Notes: generated by a model not told the origin, from the sequence alone. A DNA stretch of 64,000 nt from Methylorubrum zatmanii (GCF_014845115.1 NZ_NKUI01000011.1:39321-103320); one strand, 5' to 3'; numbered from the stretch's first letter, positions 17,281 to 26,766 are shown. Numbers and translations are program-made.

Positions 17281-18357
17281 ATGGAGTCTGGAGAAGAGTG
17301 GCAGCTGACGGAACGGGTCTGGGCCGGGGCCCGGTCCGGCAAGGGCAATCCGTTTGCGGCGGCGGTCCGCGCCACGCGGATGGCGATGATCATCACCGAT
17401 CCGAACCGACTCGATAACCCGATCGTCTATGCCAACGACGCCTTCCTCCGGCTGACCGGCTATACGCGCCTGGAGGTGACGGGCCGCAATTGCCGGTTCC
17501 TGCAGGGGCCCGACACCGATCTCGACGCGGTGGCGCGGATCCGTGCGGCGATCGCTTCCGAGCGTGATGTGCAGGTCGAACTTCTGAACTACCGCAAGGA
17601 CGGCTCGACCTTCCACAACGCGGTATACATCAGTCCCGTCCATGACGAGGACGGCACGTTGCTGTTCTTCTTCGCCTCGCAGCTCGATGTGAGCGAGCGT
17701 CACGCCCTGGTCGAGGAGCGCGACCGCAGCCGGGCGACGCTTGAGACCAATGCCCTGTTGCTGCGCGAGATCGGCCACCGCGCCCGCAACGATCTCCAGA
17801 TGATCTCGGCGATGCTGTCGCTCCAGAGCAGCAGCACAGCCGATCCTGCCGTCCGCGCGGCCCTGTCCGAGGCGATGGGGCGCGTCGAGGCCCTGGGCGC
17901 GCTCTACCGCGAGCCCGAGGAGGAGAGTGCGGGCCAGGGGTCGGCCTATGATTTCGGCCAACTGATCCGAACGGTCGCCGGAGCCCTGATCGAGGCCTCG
18001 GGCCGGGATGACATCGCCGTCGATCTCCATCTCATGCCGCTGCGGCTGCGGCCGAAGGCGGCGGGGCCGCTCGCCCTGATCCTCAACGAACTCGTCGCCG
18101 GCGTCATCAAGCACGCTTTCCCCGAGAGAGCCGGGCGATTGACCCTGCGCATCACCCGGGATGCGGATGCGGTCCTGGTCACGGTCGAGGATGATGGGGC
18201 CGAGGTCGGTGCCGGCGCATCGGCGGAGGGCTGCTTCGAGGCGACCCTGATCGACGCCCTGTGCCGCCAGATCGGCGGCACCCGCGAACGTCGAAGCCGG
18301 CCTTCCGGCGGCACCAAGGTCACGCTCCGGTTTCCGGCGGGGCGGATCGAGGCGTGA
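17281..18357 (+). CDS. LOV-domain sensor kinase (HisKA_2 type) with degenerate ATP-binding domain
   Basis: 358 residues from ATG 17281; an in-frame start at 17239 is possible. The LOV/PAS domain spans about residues 25-140 and carries the flavin-reactive cysteine motif GRNCRFLQG (Cys near 70) plus NYRKDGSTFHNAVYISPV, so it should form a blue-light flavin adduct. A HisKA_2 dimerisation helix follows with His in EIGHRARNDLQM (about 163). The ATPase domain is unusual. The N-box Asn is replaced by Gly (NELVAGVIKHAF), the GxG after DDG is changed (DDGAEVG), and the glycine lid is lost (EGCFEATLIDAL). It may bind ATP poorly or work as a non-catalytic light sensor. Confidence 0.88.
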   Translation: MESGEEWQLTERVWAGARSGKGNPFAAAVRATRMAMIITDPNRLDNPIVYANDAFLRLTGYTRLEVTGRNCRFLQGPDTDLDAVARIRAAIASERDVQVELLNYRKDGSTFHNAVYISPVHDEDGTLLFFFASQLDVSERHALVEERDRSRATLETNALLLREIGHRARNDLQMISAMLSLQSSSTADPAVRAALSEAMGRVEALGALYREPEEESAGQGSAYDFGQLIRTVAGALIEASGRDDIAVDLHLMPLRLRPKAAGPLALILNELVAGVIKHAFPERAGRLTLRITRDADAVLVTVEDDGAEVGAGASAEGCFEATLIDALCRQIGGTRERRSRPSGGTKVTLRFPAGRIEA

Positions 18358-18373
18358 CGCCGGCGAAGCCCGG

Positions 18374-18856
18374 TCAGTGCCGGTCGTCGGGGGCCGGCGG
18401 CAGCGGCATCACCGCGATGCCTTCTTCGGCCAGGGCCTTCGCCTCGTGCAAGCTCGCCTCGCCGTAGATCGGCCGGCCTTCCGCCTCGCCGTAATGGATC
18501 GCCCGCGCCTCGTCGGCGAAGCGGTCGCCGACATGCTCGGCGGTGGCGACGACATGCTCGCGCACGGCCCGTAACAGGGCCCGCAATTGTCGCTCCGGCT
18601 CCGCGATCGTCGGCAACGGGGCGGCCGGCTCCGGCCCCGATGCGCCCGCCGGGGCTTGCGCGGCCGGGATCGCGTCCCGCCGTCCGAGGTCGGTGCGTGC
18701 CACCGCCGGCGCCATTGGCGCCTTGGCGACCTTGGCCGAGTTGCAGATCGGGCAGGTCACGAGGCCGCGGGCCGATTGCTCGTCATAGGCCGAACCGGAG
18801 GGAAACCAGCTCTCGAACGTGTGGCCCGACGCGCAGGCGAGGGTAAAACGGATCAT
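18374..18856 (-). CDS. DUF1178 family protein (zinc-ribbon-like N-terminus)
   Basis: 160 residues. The N-terminus MIRFTLACASGHTFESWF and the CPIC element near residue 36 form a likely zinc ribbon. A linker rich in Ala and Pro precedes the conserved C-terminal half (RQLRALLRAVREHVVATAEHVG, then GDRFADEARAIHYGEAEGR). DUF1178 proteins are common in alphaproteobacteria and have no known function. The gene is the last of a three-gene run with grxC and the nitrilase (20 bases from the nitrilase stop) and is convergent with the LOV sensor, 16 bases away. Confidence 0.9.
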   Translation of the reverse strand: MIRFTLACASGHTFESWFPSGSAYDEQSARGLVTCPICNSAKVAKAPMAPAVARTDLGRRDAIPAAQAPAGASGPEPAAPLPTIAEPERQLRALLRAVREHVVATAEHVGDRFADEARAIHYGEAEGRPIYGEASLHEAKALAEEGIAVMPLPPAPDDRH

Positions 18857-18876
18857 GAGAGGAAGATGGGGGGCGA

Positions 18877-19722
18877 TCAGGCGCGGCGCACGGAAAAGCT
18901 GCGCGCATGGGACAGGGTGGGAATGCGCGCGCGCGCATCCGCCACCTTCGCGAGGTCGATTTCGGCGAGGATCACGCCCGGTCGGTCGCCGTCCGCCTCG
19001 GCCAGGATGCGGCCCCAGGGATCGACGATGAGGGAATGGCCGAAGGTCTCGCGCCCGTCCTCGTGCCGGCCGCCCTGCGCCGCCGAGATCATGAACGAGC
19101 CGGTTTCGATCGCCCGCGCCCGCTGCAGGATGTGCCAGTGCGCCTCGCCGGTCTGGCGGGTGAAGCAGGCCGGCGCGGTCATCACCGTGGCGCCCGCCTC
19201 CGCCAGGGCCCGGTAGAGGGCGGGGAAGCGGAGGTCGTAGCAGATCGTCAGGCCGAGGCTGGCAAGCGGCGTCTCGGCCACGACGGCGCAATCGCCCCGG
19301 GAATAGGTCGCCGATTCCCGCCAGCTCTCGCCGTTCGGCAGATCGACGTCGTAGAGGTGGAGCTTATCGTAGGAGGTCTGGATCTCGCCGGCGGCATCGA
19401 TCAGGAAGGCGCGGTTGGCGATCTTCTCGCCGTCGCGGATCGCGAGCGAACCGATCTGCAGAACGATCTTTTCCGCCCGCGCCACCTCCCGGAGGGCAGC
19501 CAGCGTCGCATCGCTCTCCTGCGGGCCGACCTTCTCGAACAGGGCGGTCCGGTCGCGCTCGATCAGCGAGGTCGTCTCGGGAGTCTGCACATAGGCCGCT
19601 CCGGCGGCGGCGGCCTCGCGCACCGCCCTCAGCGCGTCCTCACGGTTGACCGCGGGGTCGCGGCCGCCGCGCATCTGCACGCAGGCGGCGACGAAGGGCT
19701 TCGGCGTCTGCGGCGCCGTCAT
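18877..19722 (-). CDS. Carbon-nitrogen hydrolase (Nit2/omega-amidase-like)
   Basis: 281 residues of the nitrilase superfamily. The Glu-Lys-Cys catalytic triad is visible: Glu in QTPETTSL (near 48), Lys in YDKLHLYDVDLP (near 120) and Cys in TICYDLRFPALYRAL (near 158). The pattern fits Nit/omega-amidase enzymes, which hydrolyse alpha-keto amides or deaminated glutathione. Linkage to grxC makes a glutathione-related repair substrate plausible, but that is inference. The ATG overlaps the grxC stop by four bases (ATGA), indicating translational coupling. Confidence 0.92.
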   Translation of the reverse strand: MTAPQTPKPFVAACVQMRGGRDPAVNREDALRAVREAAAAGAAYVQTPETTSLIERDRTALFEKVGPQESDATLAALREVARAEKIVLQIGSLAIRDGEKIANRAFLIDAAGEIQTSYDKLHLYDVDLPNGESWRESATYSRGDCAVVAETPLASLGLTICYDLRFPALYRALAEAGATVMTAPACFTRQTGEAHWHILQRARAIETGSFMISAAQGGRHEDGRETFGHSLIVDPWGRILAEADGDRPGVILAEIDLAKVADARARIPTLSHARSFSVRRA

Positions 19723-19976
19723 GCCGCGAGCAGCGGGTCGAGCCCGCCGGCCCGGTCCAGGGCATAGAGGTCGTCGCAGCCGCCGACATGTTTGTCGCCG
19801 ACGAAGATCTGCGGCACGGAGGTGCGCCCGCCCGCCCGCTGAACCATGGTCGCGCGGGCGCCGGCCGTCTTCTCGACGTCGATCTCGGTGAAGGTCACGC
19901 CCTTGTCGCGCAGCAGGGTCTTGGCTGCGGAGCAATAGGGGCACCAGGCCGTGGTGTAGATCGTGACCGGCTGCAT
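19719..19976 (-). CDS. grxC: Glutaredoxin 3
   Basis: 85 residues, the normal size of class I glutaredoxin. The dithiol active site CPYC is at residues 12-15 (TAWCPYCSAAKTLL), with the cis-Pro TSVPQIFVG and glutathione-binding GGCDDLYALD segments following. It reduces disulfides and protein-glutathione mixed disulfides in the cytoplasm. It is the first gene of the grxC-nitrilase-DUF1178 run and overlaps the next gene by four bases. Confidence 0.96.
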   Translation of the reverse strand: MQPVTIYTTAWCPYCSAAKTLLRDKGVTFTEIDVEKTAGARATMVQRAGGRTSVPQIFVGDKHVGGCDDLYALDRAGGLDPLLAA

Positions 19977-20103
19977 GGGTCCGTCGCGCCCGAAAGGGGA
20001 AGAAGCGACGGATATAGGCGAGCCGCGCGGATCTTCCTACTGCGGCCAGGACACAGCGTGCGGCCGATGGCGCCGTCTCCGGCGCCCGGCCGTGCCGGCG
20101 CCG

Positions 20104-20460
20104 TCAGGCCGCCAGGAGCTTCTCGACCTCGTTGACGAGATCGCGCAGGTGGAACGGCTTGGACAGCACCTTCGCGTCCTTGGGGGCCTTGGAATCCGGG
20201 TTGAGCGCGACCGCGGCGAAGCCGGTGATGAACATCACCTTGATATCCGGGTCGAGTTCGGTGGCGCGGCGCGCCAGCTCGATCCCGTCCATCTCCGGCA
20301 TGACGATGTCGGTCAGCAGGAGTTCGAAGGGCTCCTCGCGCAGGCGGTTATAGGCGGAGAGGCCGTTGTCGAACGACAGCACGTCATAGCCGGCGTTCTG
20401 CAGCGCCTTGGCCAGGAACCGGCGCATGTCGTTGTCGTCTTCGGCGAGCAGGATCTTCAT
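20104..20460 (-). CDS. cpdR: Response regulator CpdR
   Basis: 118 residues, a single receiver domain with no output domain. Acidic pocket residues (AEDDND), phospho-acceptor Asp near residue 51 (LLTDIVMPEMDG), Thr in FITGFAA and Lys in VLSKPFHLRDLV are all present. The sequence closely resembles CpdR, which in Caulobacter and rhizobia is dephosphorylated to recruit ClpXP to the cell pole for proteolysis of cell-cycle regulators. No kinase is adjacent; control is expected to come from the CckA-ChpT relay encoded elsewhere. Confidence 0.93.
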   Translation of the reverse strand: MKILLAEDDNDMRRFLAKALQNAGYDVLSFDNGLSAYNRLREEPFELLLTDIVMPEMDGIELARRATELDPDIKVMFITGFAAVALNPDSKAPKDAKVLSKPFHLRDLVNEVEKLLAA

Positions 20461-20686
20461 CGAACGGCGTCCCGGTGCCCATGCGCTCTGTCATGCGCCC
20501 TGTGAGGTGTTCATTTCATAAAGCGGCGGGCTGGTAAACACGATGTTAACGGTTGCCCGTGCCGAGCCGCACGCGGCGGCGTGGCCCCTGCTGCGGCCTC
20601 TTGCGGCGCATGGTGGACAGGGCGGGCGGAGCGCCGCAAAGTGGCGGGATGTTTCCTCCGTGCCACGCTTCGGCCCCCGCGTCTCG

Positions 20687-21583
20687 ATGAGCCACTCCCC
20701 CTCAGACGGTCCCGAGACGTTCGATCCACCCTTCGTCGTGGACGAGCCGGCGCAACACGCCATCCCCTTCGTCTTCAACGCCCCTCATTCCGGCGCCCAT
20801 TACCCGGCCTCCTTCCTCGCCGCCTCGCGGCTCGACGCCCTGGCCTTGCGTCGCTCGGAGGACGCCCATGTCGACCGGCTGTTCGCTTCCGTGGTCGGGC
20901 TCGGCGCGCCGCTGATGCGGGCGAACTTTCCCCGGGCCTATCTCGACGTGAACCGCGAGCCCTACGAGCTCGATCCGCGCATGTTCCTGGGGCGCCTGCC
21001 CTCCTTCGCCAACACCCGGTCCATGCGGGTCGCCGGCGGCCTCGGCACGGTGCCGCGCATCGTGGCCGACGGTCAGGAGATCTACCGGGAGAAGCTGCCG
21101 GTCGAGGAGGCGGTGCGGCGCATCGAGACGCTCTACAAGCCGTATCACCGCACCCTGCGCGGCCTGATTCACCGCACCGCCCGCACCTTCGGCCGGGCTT
21201 TCCTGATCGATTGTCATTCGATGCCTTCGTCGAGCCTCGGCCGTGACGAGAGCGCCCAGGCCGATTTCGTGCTGGGTGACCGCTTCGGCGCTGCCTGCCT
21301 GCCCGCTCTCATGAGCGGAGCGGAGGAGCGCCTGCGGGCGCTGGGCTACAAGGTGGTGCGCAACAAGCCCTATGCCGGCGGCTTCATCACCGAGCATTAC
21401 GGTGAGCCCGGATTGGGGAGGCACGCCCTCCAGATCGAGATCAACCGCGCGCTCTACATGAACGAGCAGTCGCTCGCCCTCACGGCGGGGTTTGCGAACT
21501 TGGCCGAGAACCTCGCGGCGGTGATCGCCGGCATTGCCGCCGAGATGGCCGACGCGGCACCCCTCCGCATCGCTGCGGAATAG
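20687..21583 (+). CDS. N-formylglutamate amidohydrolase family protein
   Basis: 298 residues from ATG 20687; the frame is open 48 codons further upstream, but that part has no family similarity. Family segments are NAPHSGAHYPASF near residue 30, RANFPRAYLDVNREPYELDP, and FLIDCHSMPSSS near residue 172. The family is a zinc-dependent amidohydrolase fold; the named reaction gives glutamate and formate in histidine degradation. No hut genes are adjacent, so the in vivo substrate is uncertain. It is divergent from cpdR with a 226-base gap. Confidence 0.9.
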   Translation: MSHSPSDGPETFDPPFVVDEPAQHAIPFVFNAPHSGAHYPASFLAASRLDALALRRSEDAHVDRLFASVVGLGAPLMRANFPRAYLDVNREPYELDPRMFLGRLPSFANTRSMRVAGGLGTVPRIVADGQEIYREKLPVEEAVRRIETLYKPYHRTLRGLIHRTARTFGRAFLIDCHSMPSSSLGRDESAQADFVLGDRFGAACLPALMSGAEERLRALGYKVVRNKPYAGGFITEHYGEPGLGRHALQIEINRALYMNEQSLALTAGFANLAENLAAVIAGIAAEMADAAPLRIAAE

Positions 21584-21619
21584 GCGTTCTCGAACGGGCC
21601 GCTCAGGGGATCGGCCAAG

Positions 21620-21645
21620 AAAAAAGGCCGCCCCGAAGGACGGCC
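21620..21645 (-). terminator. Intrinsic terminator of galU (minus strand)
   Basis: Read on the minus strand, GGCCGTCC, a TTCG tetraloop and GGGCGGCC (one G-T wobble) are followed by six T residues. It lies about 165 bases downstream of the galU stop and just beyond the stop of the convergent amidohydrolase. A second small hairpin (CATGCGC/GCGCATG at 21763-21779) lies between galU and this terminator. Confidence 0.85.
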
Positions 21646-21808
21646 CGAAGTCTAGGGAGGAAACGCCCAAGAAGGGCTGCGGGACCGCGACGCCATCGCG
21701 ATCTCGCAATGCACAAATCGCATCGCGCCGCACCATTTGCAAGGAAAATGATAACGTTTTCACATGCGCTCAGCGCATGGCTGCGACGGGTGTGTGCATG
21801 GAACCGCT

Positions 21809-22675
21809 TCAGGCCTCGCCGAGCAGGGTACGGATCTCCGCCTTCAGCGCCTCGGCCAGTTCGGGGCGCTGAAGGCCGTAGGCGATGTTGGCGGTGAGGA
21901 AGCCGATCTTCGAGCCGGTGTCGTAGGTGCGCCCGTCGAAGCGCATCCCGTAGAATTTCTGCTGCTCGGACAGGCGGATCATGGCGTCGGTGAGCTGGAT
22001 CTCGCCCCCGGCGCCCTTCTCGCCCCGCTCGAGGATCGAGAAGATCTCGGGCTGGAGGATGTAGCGGCCGGAGATGATGAAGTTCGAAGGGGCGGTGCCC
22101 TGCTTCGGCTTCTCGACCATGCCGGTGATCTCGAAGGTCTGGCCGAAGGTCTCGCCGACGGCGACGATGCCGTATTGGTGGGTCTCCTCCGGCTTCACCT
22201 CCTCCACGGCGATGACGTTGCCGCCATGCTGCTCGTAGGCCTTGAGCATCTGCGCCATGCAGCCGCGGCTCAGCATGTCGGGCAGAAGCACGGCGAAGGG
22301 CTCGTCGCCGACGATCTCGCGGGCGCACCAGACCGCGTGGCCGAGGCCGAGGGGCGCCTGCTGGCGGGTGAAGCTGGTCTGTCCCGCCTGGGGCAGATCC
22401 TTCTTCAACTCTTCGTAGGCCGCCTGCTTCCCGCGCTCCTGCAGCATATGGTCGAGTTCGAACGCGATATCGAAATGGTCCTCGATCACTGCCTTGCCGC
22501 GGCCGGTCACGAAGATGAAGTGCTCGATGCCCGCCTCCCGGGCCTCATCGACGACATGCTGGACGACGGGGCGGTCCACGACGGTGAGCATCTCCTTGGG
22601 CACCGCCTTGGTCGCCGGCAGGAAGCGTGTGCCGAGGCCGGCGACGGGAAGGACGGCCTTACGAATTCGTTTCAT
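21809..22675 (-). CDS. galU: UTP-glucose-1-phosphate uridylyltransferase
   Basis: 288 residues. GalU makes UDP-glucose from UTP and glucose 1-phosphate, feeding glycan and exopolysaccharide synthesis. The nucleotidyltransferase start is diagnostic ([19 protein letters not shown], then [11 protein letters not shown]). Other family segments include [24 protein letters not shown] and [12 protein letters not shown]. The ATG at 22675 is chosen because [10 protein letters not shown] is the usual N-terminus; an ATG at 22708 would add 11 residues. It is divergent from galE, whose product uses UDP-glucose. Confidence 0.97.
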   Translation of the reverse strand: MKRIRKAVLPVAGLGTRFLPATKAVPKEMLTVVDRPVVQHVVDEAREAGIEHFIFVTGRGKAVIEDHFDIAFELDHMLQERGKQAAYEELKKDLPQAGQTSFTRQQAPLGLGHAVWCAREIVGDEPFAVLLPDMLSRGCMAQMLKAYEQHGGNVIAVEEVKPEETHQYGIVAVGETFGQTFEITGMVEKPKQGTAPSNFIISGRYILQPEIFSILERGEKGAGGEIQLTDAMIRLSEQQKFYGMRFDGRTYDTGSKIGFLTANIAYGLQRPELAEALKAEIRTLLGEA

Positions 22676-22926
22676 GTGGCGGGACCCGTTTGTGGCGTGT
22701 GTCGACATGCGCCCTTATCGATGGACCTCAAATAGCACGCAGATGGCCAGCAACAGCCCCGCTTGGGTTTAATTGGCCGTTTTTCGTTATTCCAGATCGG
22801 TCAATGCCCCGAGGTTGCGGCGATGCGGCCGGCTGACGGTGGTGCGGCGAGTGATTTTTTGCGACAGCGAGCCTGCCTGAGGCATCGGCCGCCGGGCCAG
22901 CGGGGCGAAAGAGGGGGGAAAGGACG

Positions 22927-23919
22927 ATGGCGGTTCTGGTCACGGGTGGCGCGGGCTATATCGGCAGCCACATGGTGCTGGCCCTGGTCGATGCCGGCCA
23001 CGAGGAGGTCGTGGTGCTCGACGACCTCTCGACCGGTTTCGACTGGGCCCTGCCCCCGGAGGTGCGCCTCGTCGTCGGCGATGTCGCCGACCAAGCCCTC
23101 GTCACCGAGACCATCCTGCGCCACCGGATCGACGCGGTCGCGCATTTCGCCGCCCGGATCGTGGTGCCGGATTCGGTCGCCGATCCCCTCGGCTACTATC
23201 TCGCCAACACGGTCAAGACGCGGGCGCTGATCGAGACCGCGGCGCGCACAGGGGTGAAGCATTTCATCTTCTCCTCCACGGCGGCCGTCTACGGCGAGCC
23301 CACCGTGGTGCCGGTGCCCGAGACGCTGGAGACGAACCCGATCAACCCTTACGGCCGCTCGAAGCTGATGAGCGAGTGGATGCTCGCCGATGCGGCCGCC
23401 GCCCACGGCTTCAGCTACGGGATCTTACGCTACTTCAACGTGGCCGGGGCCGATCCGCGCGGGCGCACCGGCCAATCGACGCCCAATGCCACCCACCTGA
23501 TCAAGGTCGCGACCCAGGCGGCCCTGGGTCAGCGCAGCCATCTCGAGGTGTTCGGCACCGATTACCCGACCCGTGACGGCTCCTGCCTGCGCGACTACAT
23601 CCAAGTGTCGGATCTGGCGGAGGCCCATATGGTGGTGCTGAACCACCTGCGTGGCGGCGGAGAGAGCCTGACGCTCAATTGCGGCTACGGCCGGGGCTAC
23701 TCGGTGCTGGAAGTGGTGGAGGTGGTCAAGCGCATCTCCGGCCGCGACTTCGAGGTGCGCCTCTCGCCCCGCCGCCCCGGCGATCCGGCCCAGATCATCG
23801 CCGGCGCCGACCGGATCCGAAACGAACTCGGCTGGGTGCCGAAACACGACGACCTCGATGCCATCGTCGCCCAGGCCTTCGCCTGGGAGGATTCCCTGGC
23901 GAAGCGGAACCGGCGGTGA
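22927..23919 (+). CDS. galE: UDP-glucose 4-epimerase
   Basis: 330 residues. This short-chain dehydrogenase-fold enzyme interconverts UDP-glucose and UDP-galactose. It has the NAD-binding motif TGGAGYIGSH at residue 6, the Ser/Tyr/Lys catalytic elements SSTAAVYG and YGRSK near residue 145, and the substrate segments RYFNVAGADP and RDYIQVSDLAEAH. The C-terminus (ELGWVPKHDDLDAIVAQAFAW) is typical. The next gene begins on a GTG that overlaps the galE stop by four bases, so the two are translationally coupled. Confidence 0.96.
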   Translation: MAVLVTGGAGYIGSHMVLALVDAGHEEVVVLDDLSTGFDWALPPEVRLVVGDVADQALVTETILRHRIDAVAHFAARIVVPDSVADPLGYYLANTVKTRALIETAARTGVKHFIFSSTAAVYGEPTVVPVPETLETNPINPYGRSKLMSEWMLADAAAAHGFSYGILRYFNVAGADPRGRTGQSTPNATHLIKVATQAALGQRSHLEVFGTDYPTRDGSCLRDYIQVSDLAEAHMVVLNHLRGGGESLTLNCGYGRGYSVLEVVEVVKRISGRDFEVRLSPRRPGDPAQIIAGADRIRNELGWVPKHDDLDAIVAQAFAWEDSLAKRNRR

Positions 23920-25121
23920 GGGCAGCCCTCGCCGCCCTGGCGCTCGCCCTCTTCGCCACTCTCTTCGCCACTTTCTTCGCCGCCCTCGGCCCGGCGCGGG
24001 CGCAGGGCGACGACTTCGCCCGCTTCGTCGCGGGGGTGCGTGCCGATGCCGAGGCGCGCGGCGTCTCGCGCAAAACCGTCGAGGCGGCCTTCGCCGACGT
24101 CAGCGGCCCCGATAACGCCGTCATCGCCCGCACCCGCCGCCAGGGCGAGTTCAGCCGCCCGGTCTGGGATTACCTCGTCGGTGCGGTTTCGCCGGGTCGC
24201 ATCGCCAGGGGGCAGGCGCAGGCCAAGCGGCTCTCCGCCACCCTCGCGGCCATCGAGGCGAAGACCGGCGTGCCGCGCTCGGTCGTGCTGGCCTTCTGGG
24301 GCGTCGAATCGGATTTCGGGGCGAGCGCCGGCTCCCTGCCGACCATCCGGTCGCTGGCGAGCCTCGCCTATGCCCGGCATCGCGGCAGCCTGTTTCGCGA
24401 CGAGTTGCTCGCCGCCCTCCAGATCCTGGAGAACGGCGATATCGAGCCCGCGCGCATGGTCGGCTCCTGGGCCGGCGCCATGGGACAGGTGCAGTTCCTG
24501 CCCTCGGTCTACCTGCGGGAGGCGGTCGATTTCGACGGGGACGGCCGGCGCGACATCTGGCGTTCGGAAGCCGACGCCCTCGCCTCCATCGCCCATTACC
24601 TGCGCTCCCTCGGCTGGAAGCCCGGTTTGTCCTGGGGCTACGAGGTCCGCCTGCCCGCCGGCTTCGACCTGAGCCGCTATCGCGGGCGGCTCTCCGACTT
24701 CGCGGCGCGCGGCCTGCGCCGCACCGATGGCAAGCCCCTGCCCGCCGAGGGCGAGGCGAGCCTGTTCCTGCCGGGCGGGCTCGGCGCGCCGGTCTTCCTC
24801 ATCACCGACAATTTCGAGGTGATCCGTGGCTACAACACCAGCGATTCCTACGCGTTGGCGGTCGGCCATCTCGCCGACCGTCTGGCGGGCGGGCCCGCCC
24901 TCGCCGCGCCCTGGCCGAACGGCGCGGCGCGCCTCGACGGTCCGGGCCTGAAGCGCCTTCAGGCCGGCCTCGCGGCGCAGGGGCTCTATGACGGCGAGCA
25001 GGACGGGCGCGCTGGCCCCAGGCTGCGCGAGGCCGTGCGGCAATACCAGATCCGCGAGGGGCTGCCCGCCGATGGCTATGCCCGGCCGTCTGTCCTGGAG
25101 CGATTGGAGGGGCGGCCTTAG
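23916..25121 (+). CDS. Lytic murein transglycosylase (MltB/SLT_2 type) with peptidoglycan-binding domain
   Basis: 401 residues from GTG 23916, overlapping galE by four bases. A signal peptide covers about residues 1-29 (ending ARAQ). The SLT_2 domain carries the catalytic Glu in AFWGVESDFGASAG near residue 131 and segments SWAGAMGQVQFLPSVYL and SIAHYLRSLGW. A C-terminal PG_binding_1 domain (about 335-398) begins near GPGLKRLQAGLAAQGLYDG. The enzyme cleaves glycan strands to give 1,6-anhydromuramyl products in the periplasm. The frame is open further upstream, but that part is inside galE. Confidence 0.94.
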   Translation: MRAALAALALALFATLFATFFAALGPARAQGDDFARFVAGVRADAEARGVSRKTVEAAFADVSGPDNAVIARTRRQGEFSRPVWDYLVGAVSPGRIARGQAQAKRLSATLAAIEAKTGVPRSVVLAFWGVESDFGASAGSLPTIRSLASLAYARHRGSLFRDELLAALQILENGDIEPARMVGSWAGAMGQVQFLPSVYLREAVDFDGDGRRDIWRSEADALASIAHYLRSLGWKPGLSWGYEVRLPAGFDLSRYRGRLSDFAARGLRRTDGKPLPAEGEASLFLPGGLGAPVFLITDNFEVIRGYNTSDSYALAVGHLADRLAGGPALAAPWPNGAARLDGPGLKRLQAGLAAQGLYDGEQDGRAGPRLREAVRQYQIREGLPADGYARPSVLERLEGRP

Positions 25122-25203
25122 ACGCGCCGCCTTGCCTGCGTTATCCTGTGCCGACATCAGATCGGCTCAGTCCGCCTTCCCATTCCGCGTGAGGCTCTCC
25201 CGT

Positions 25204-26649
25204 ATGGAACGCCGCCCGACCGGTCGCTGGGCGCTGTCGCGTCTTCCCGCGATCCTCGGCCTTCTCGCCTTCGCCATCCTCGGGCTCGCCGTAGCCTGCC
25301 TCACGGCGCCGCAGCCGGCGGCCGCGCAATGGGGCGACAGCTACGACGCGCCCTCGGCCGATCCCTATTATGCCCCTCCCCCGCGCCGCCGGGCGCGGCA
25401 GGGCTATGCCGACGAGTACGGCTACGGCCGGGCGCCGGCCCGCAGGGCCGCGCCGCCTCCGCCGCAAGAGGCGCCGCGCCAGTTCTACTGGCCCTGGGAG
25501 GACCAGCCCCGCGCCCAGCCCGCGCCGCCGCAGCAGGCGCCCCCCGGTTATGCCCGGCCGCCGCGCCAGCGCGCACCCGCGACGGCCGGACGCTCTGACG
25601 AGGAGCGGGCGGCGCGCCGACGCCGGCCGAGCCCGGCGCCGACCGTCGCGCCATCCAAGCCCAAGGTGACGAAGACGGCACCCACGACCCAGGTCGCGGT
25701 GTTCGGTGATTCACTGGCGAGCTACCTCGCCAAAGGCATCGACGAGGCTTTCACCGACAATGCCGATGTCGCGGTGCTCGACCGCTCGAAGAACGACAGC
25801 GGGCTCGTGCGCAAGGATCTGGTCGATTGGGCCAAGAGCGCCGAGGAGGCCCTCAAGGCGACACCCAACCTGTCCTATGCCCTGATGATGGTCGGCGTGA
25901 ACGACCGGCAGGCGATCCGTGACGGCGACCAGACCTACGAGGCGCTGTCCGACAAGTGGCGCGAACTCTACGCCGCCCGGGTCGATGCTGTCGTGAAGGT
26001 CTTCGCCGACCGCAAGATCCCGTTGATCTGGGTTGGCCTGCCGCCGGTGCGCAGCGAGACGTTGAGCCGCGATTTCGCGGCGATCAACGACCTCGTGCGC
26101 GAGCGGGTGCAGAGGGCCGGCCAATCCTTTGTCGATGTCTGGCCGGGCTTCGTCGACGACCGCAACCGCTTCACCGTCTCGGGGCCCGACGTGGACGGCC
26201 AGGAGGCGCGGCTGCGGACTTCGGACGGCATCCACTTCACCGCCGCCGGCTCCCGCAAGGTCGCCCATTTCGCCGATGTCGAGCTGAAGCGTCTGTTGGG
26301 CGAGAAGGGCGGCCTGCCCTCCGAACAGCCCGCCGCCGCCGTCGCGGCGACGCCGAGCGAGGGCGGCGCGGGTTTGGGCAGCGACGACACGGCGGCCATC
26401 GACCGCAAGATCACCGCGATGCTGCCGAGCCTGCCCGAACCGCCGGGCATCCCCAGCCTGCCGGTCAAGCCGGCGGCGGGGCCGGTGGTGCCCCTCGGCC
26501 GCCCCGAGATCTCACCCGGCGGCACCCTGCTCACCGGCCGCCCGCACGAGGGCGACGCCACCGGCACCCGCGAACGCAGCCTCCAGCGCGGCGCCGCCCC
26601 CCTGCCCCAGCCGGGCCGGGCGGACGATTTCCGTTGGCCGCCGGGATGA
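25204..26649 (+). CDS. DUF459 / SGNH-hydrolase-like exported protein
   Basis: 481 residues. An N-terminal hydrophobic signal or anchor (about residues 14-38) is followed by a Pro/Arg/Gln-rich low-complexity region to about residue 160. The SGNH domain then has block I VAVFGDSLASYLAKG (Ser near 170), block III-like LMMVGVNDRQ, and a C-terminal SDGIHFTAAG with the Asp/His pair near 341. Family DUF459 is periplasmic and lacks a defined substrate; a role as an esterase acting on cell-wall or exported glycan is plausible. A second Pro/Gly-rich tail ends the protein. It lies 82 bases after the transglycosylase. Confidence 0.88.
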   Translation: MERRPTGRWALSRLPAILGLLAFAILGLAVACLTAPQPAAAQWGDSYDAPSADPYYAPPPRRRARQGYADEYGYGRAPARRAAPPPPQEAPRQFYWPWEDQPRAQPAPPQQAPPGYARPPRQRAPATAGRSDEERAARRRRPSPAPTVAPSKPKVTKTAPTTQVAVFGDSLASYLAKGIDEAFTDNADVAVLDRSKNDSGLVRKDLVDWAKSAEEALKATPNLSYALMMVGVNDRQAIRDGDQTYEALSDKWRELYAARVDAVVKVFADRKIPLIWVGLPPVRSETLSRDFAAINDLVRERVQRAGQSFVDVWPGFVDDRNRFTVSGPDVDGQEARLRTSDGIHFTAAGSRKVAHFADVELKRLLGEKGGLPSEQPAAAVAATPSEGGAGLGSDDTAAIDRKITAMLPSLPEPPGIPSLPVKPAAGPVVPLGRPEISPGGTLLTGRPHEGDATGTRERSLQRGAAPLPQPGRADDFRWPPG

Positions 26650-26766
26650 GTTGGGATGAGTTGTTGCGGGAGGCGCGAGGAGCGGACGTGTCAACGATGA
26701 CGGTCCATCGCCGGCATTCCCGCCGATCTCCTCGGTCCCCCGCCCATCGGGAAGACGTCGGGCGGT

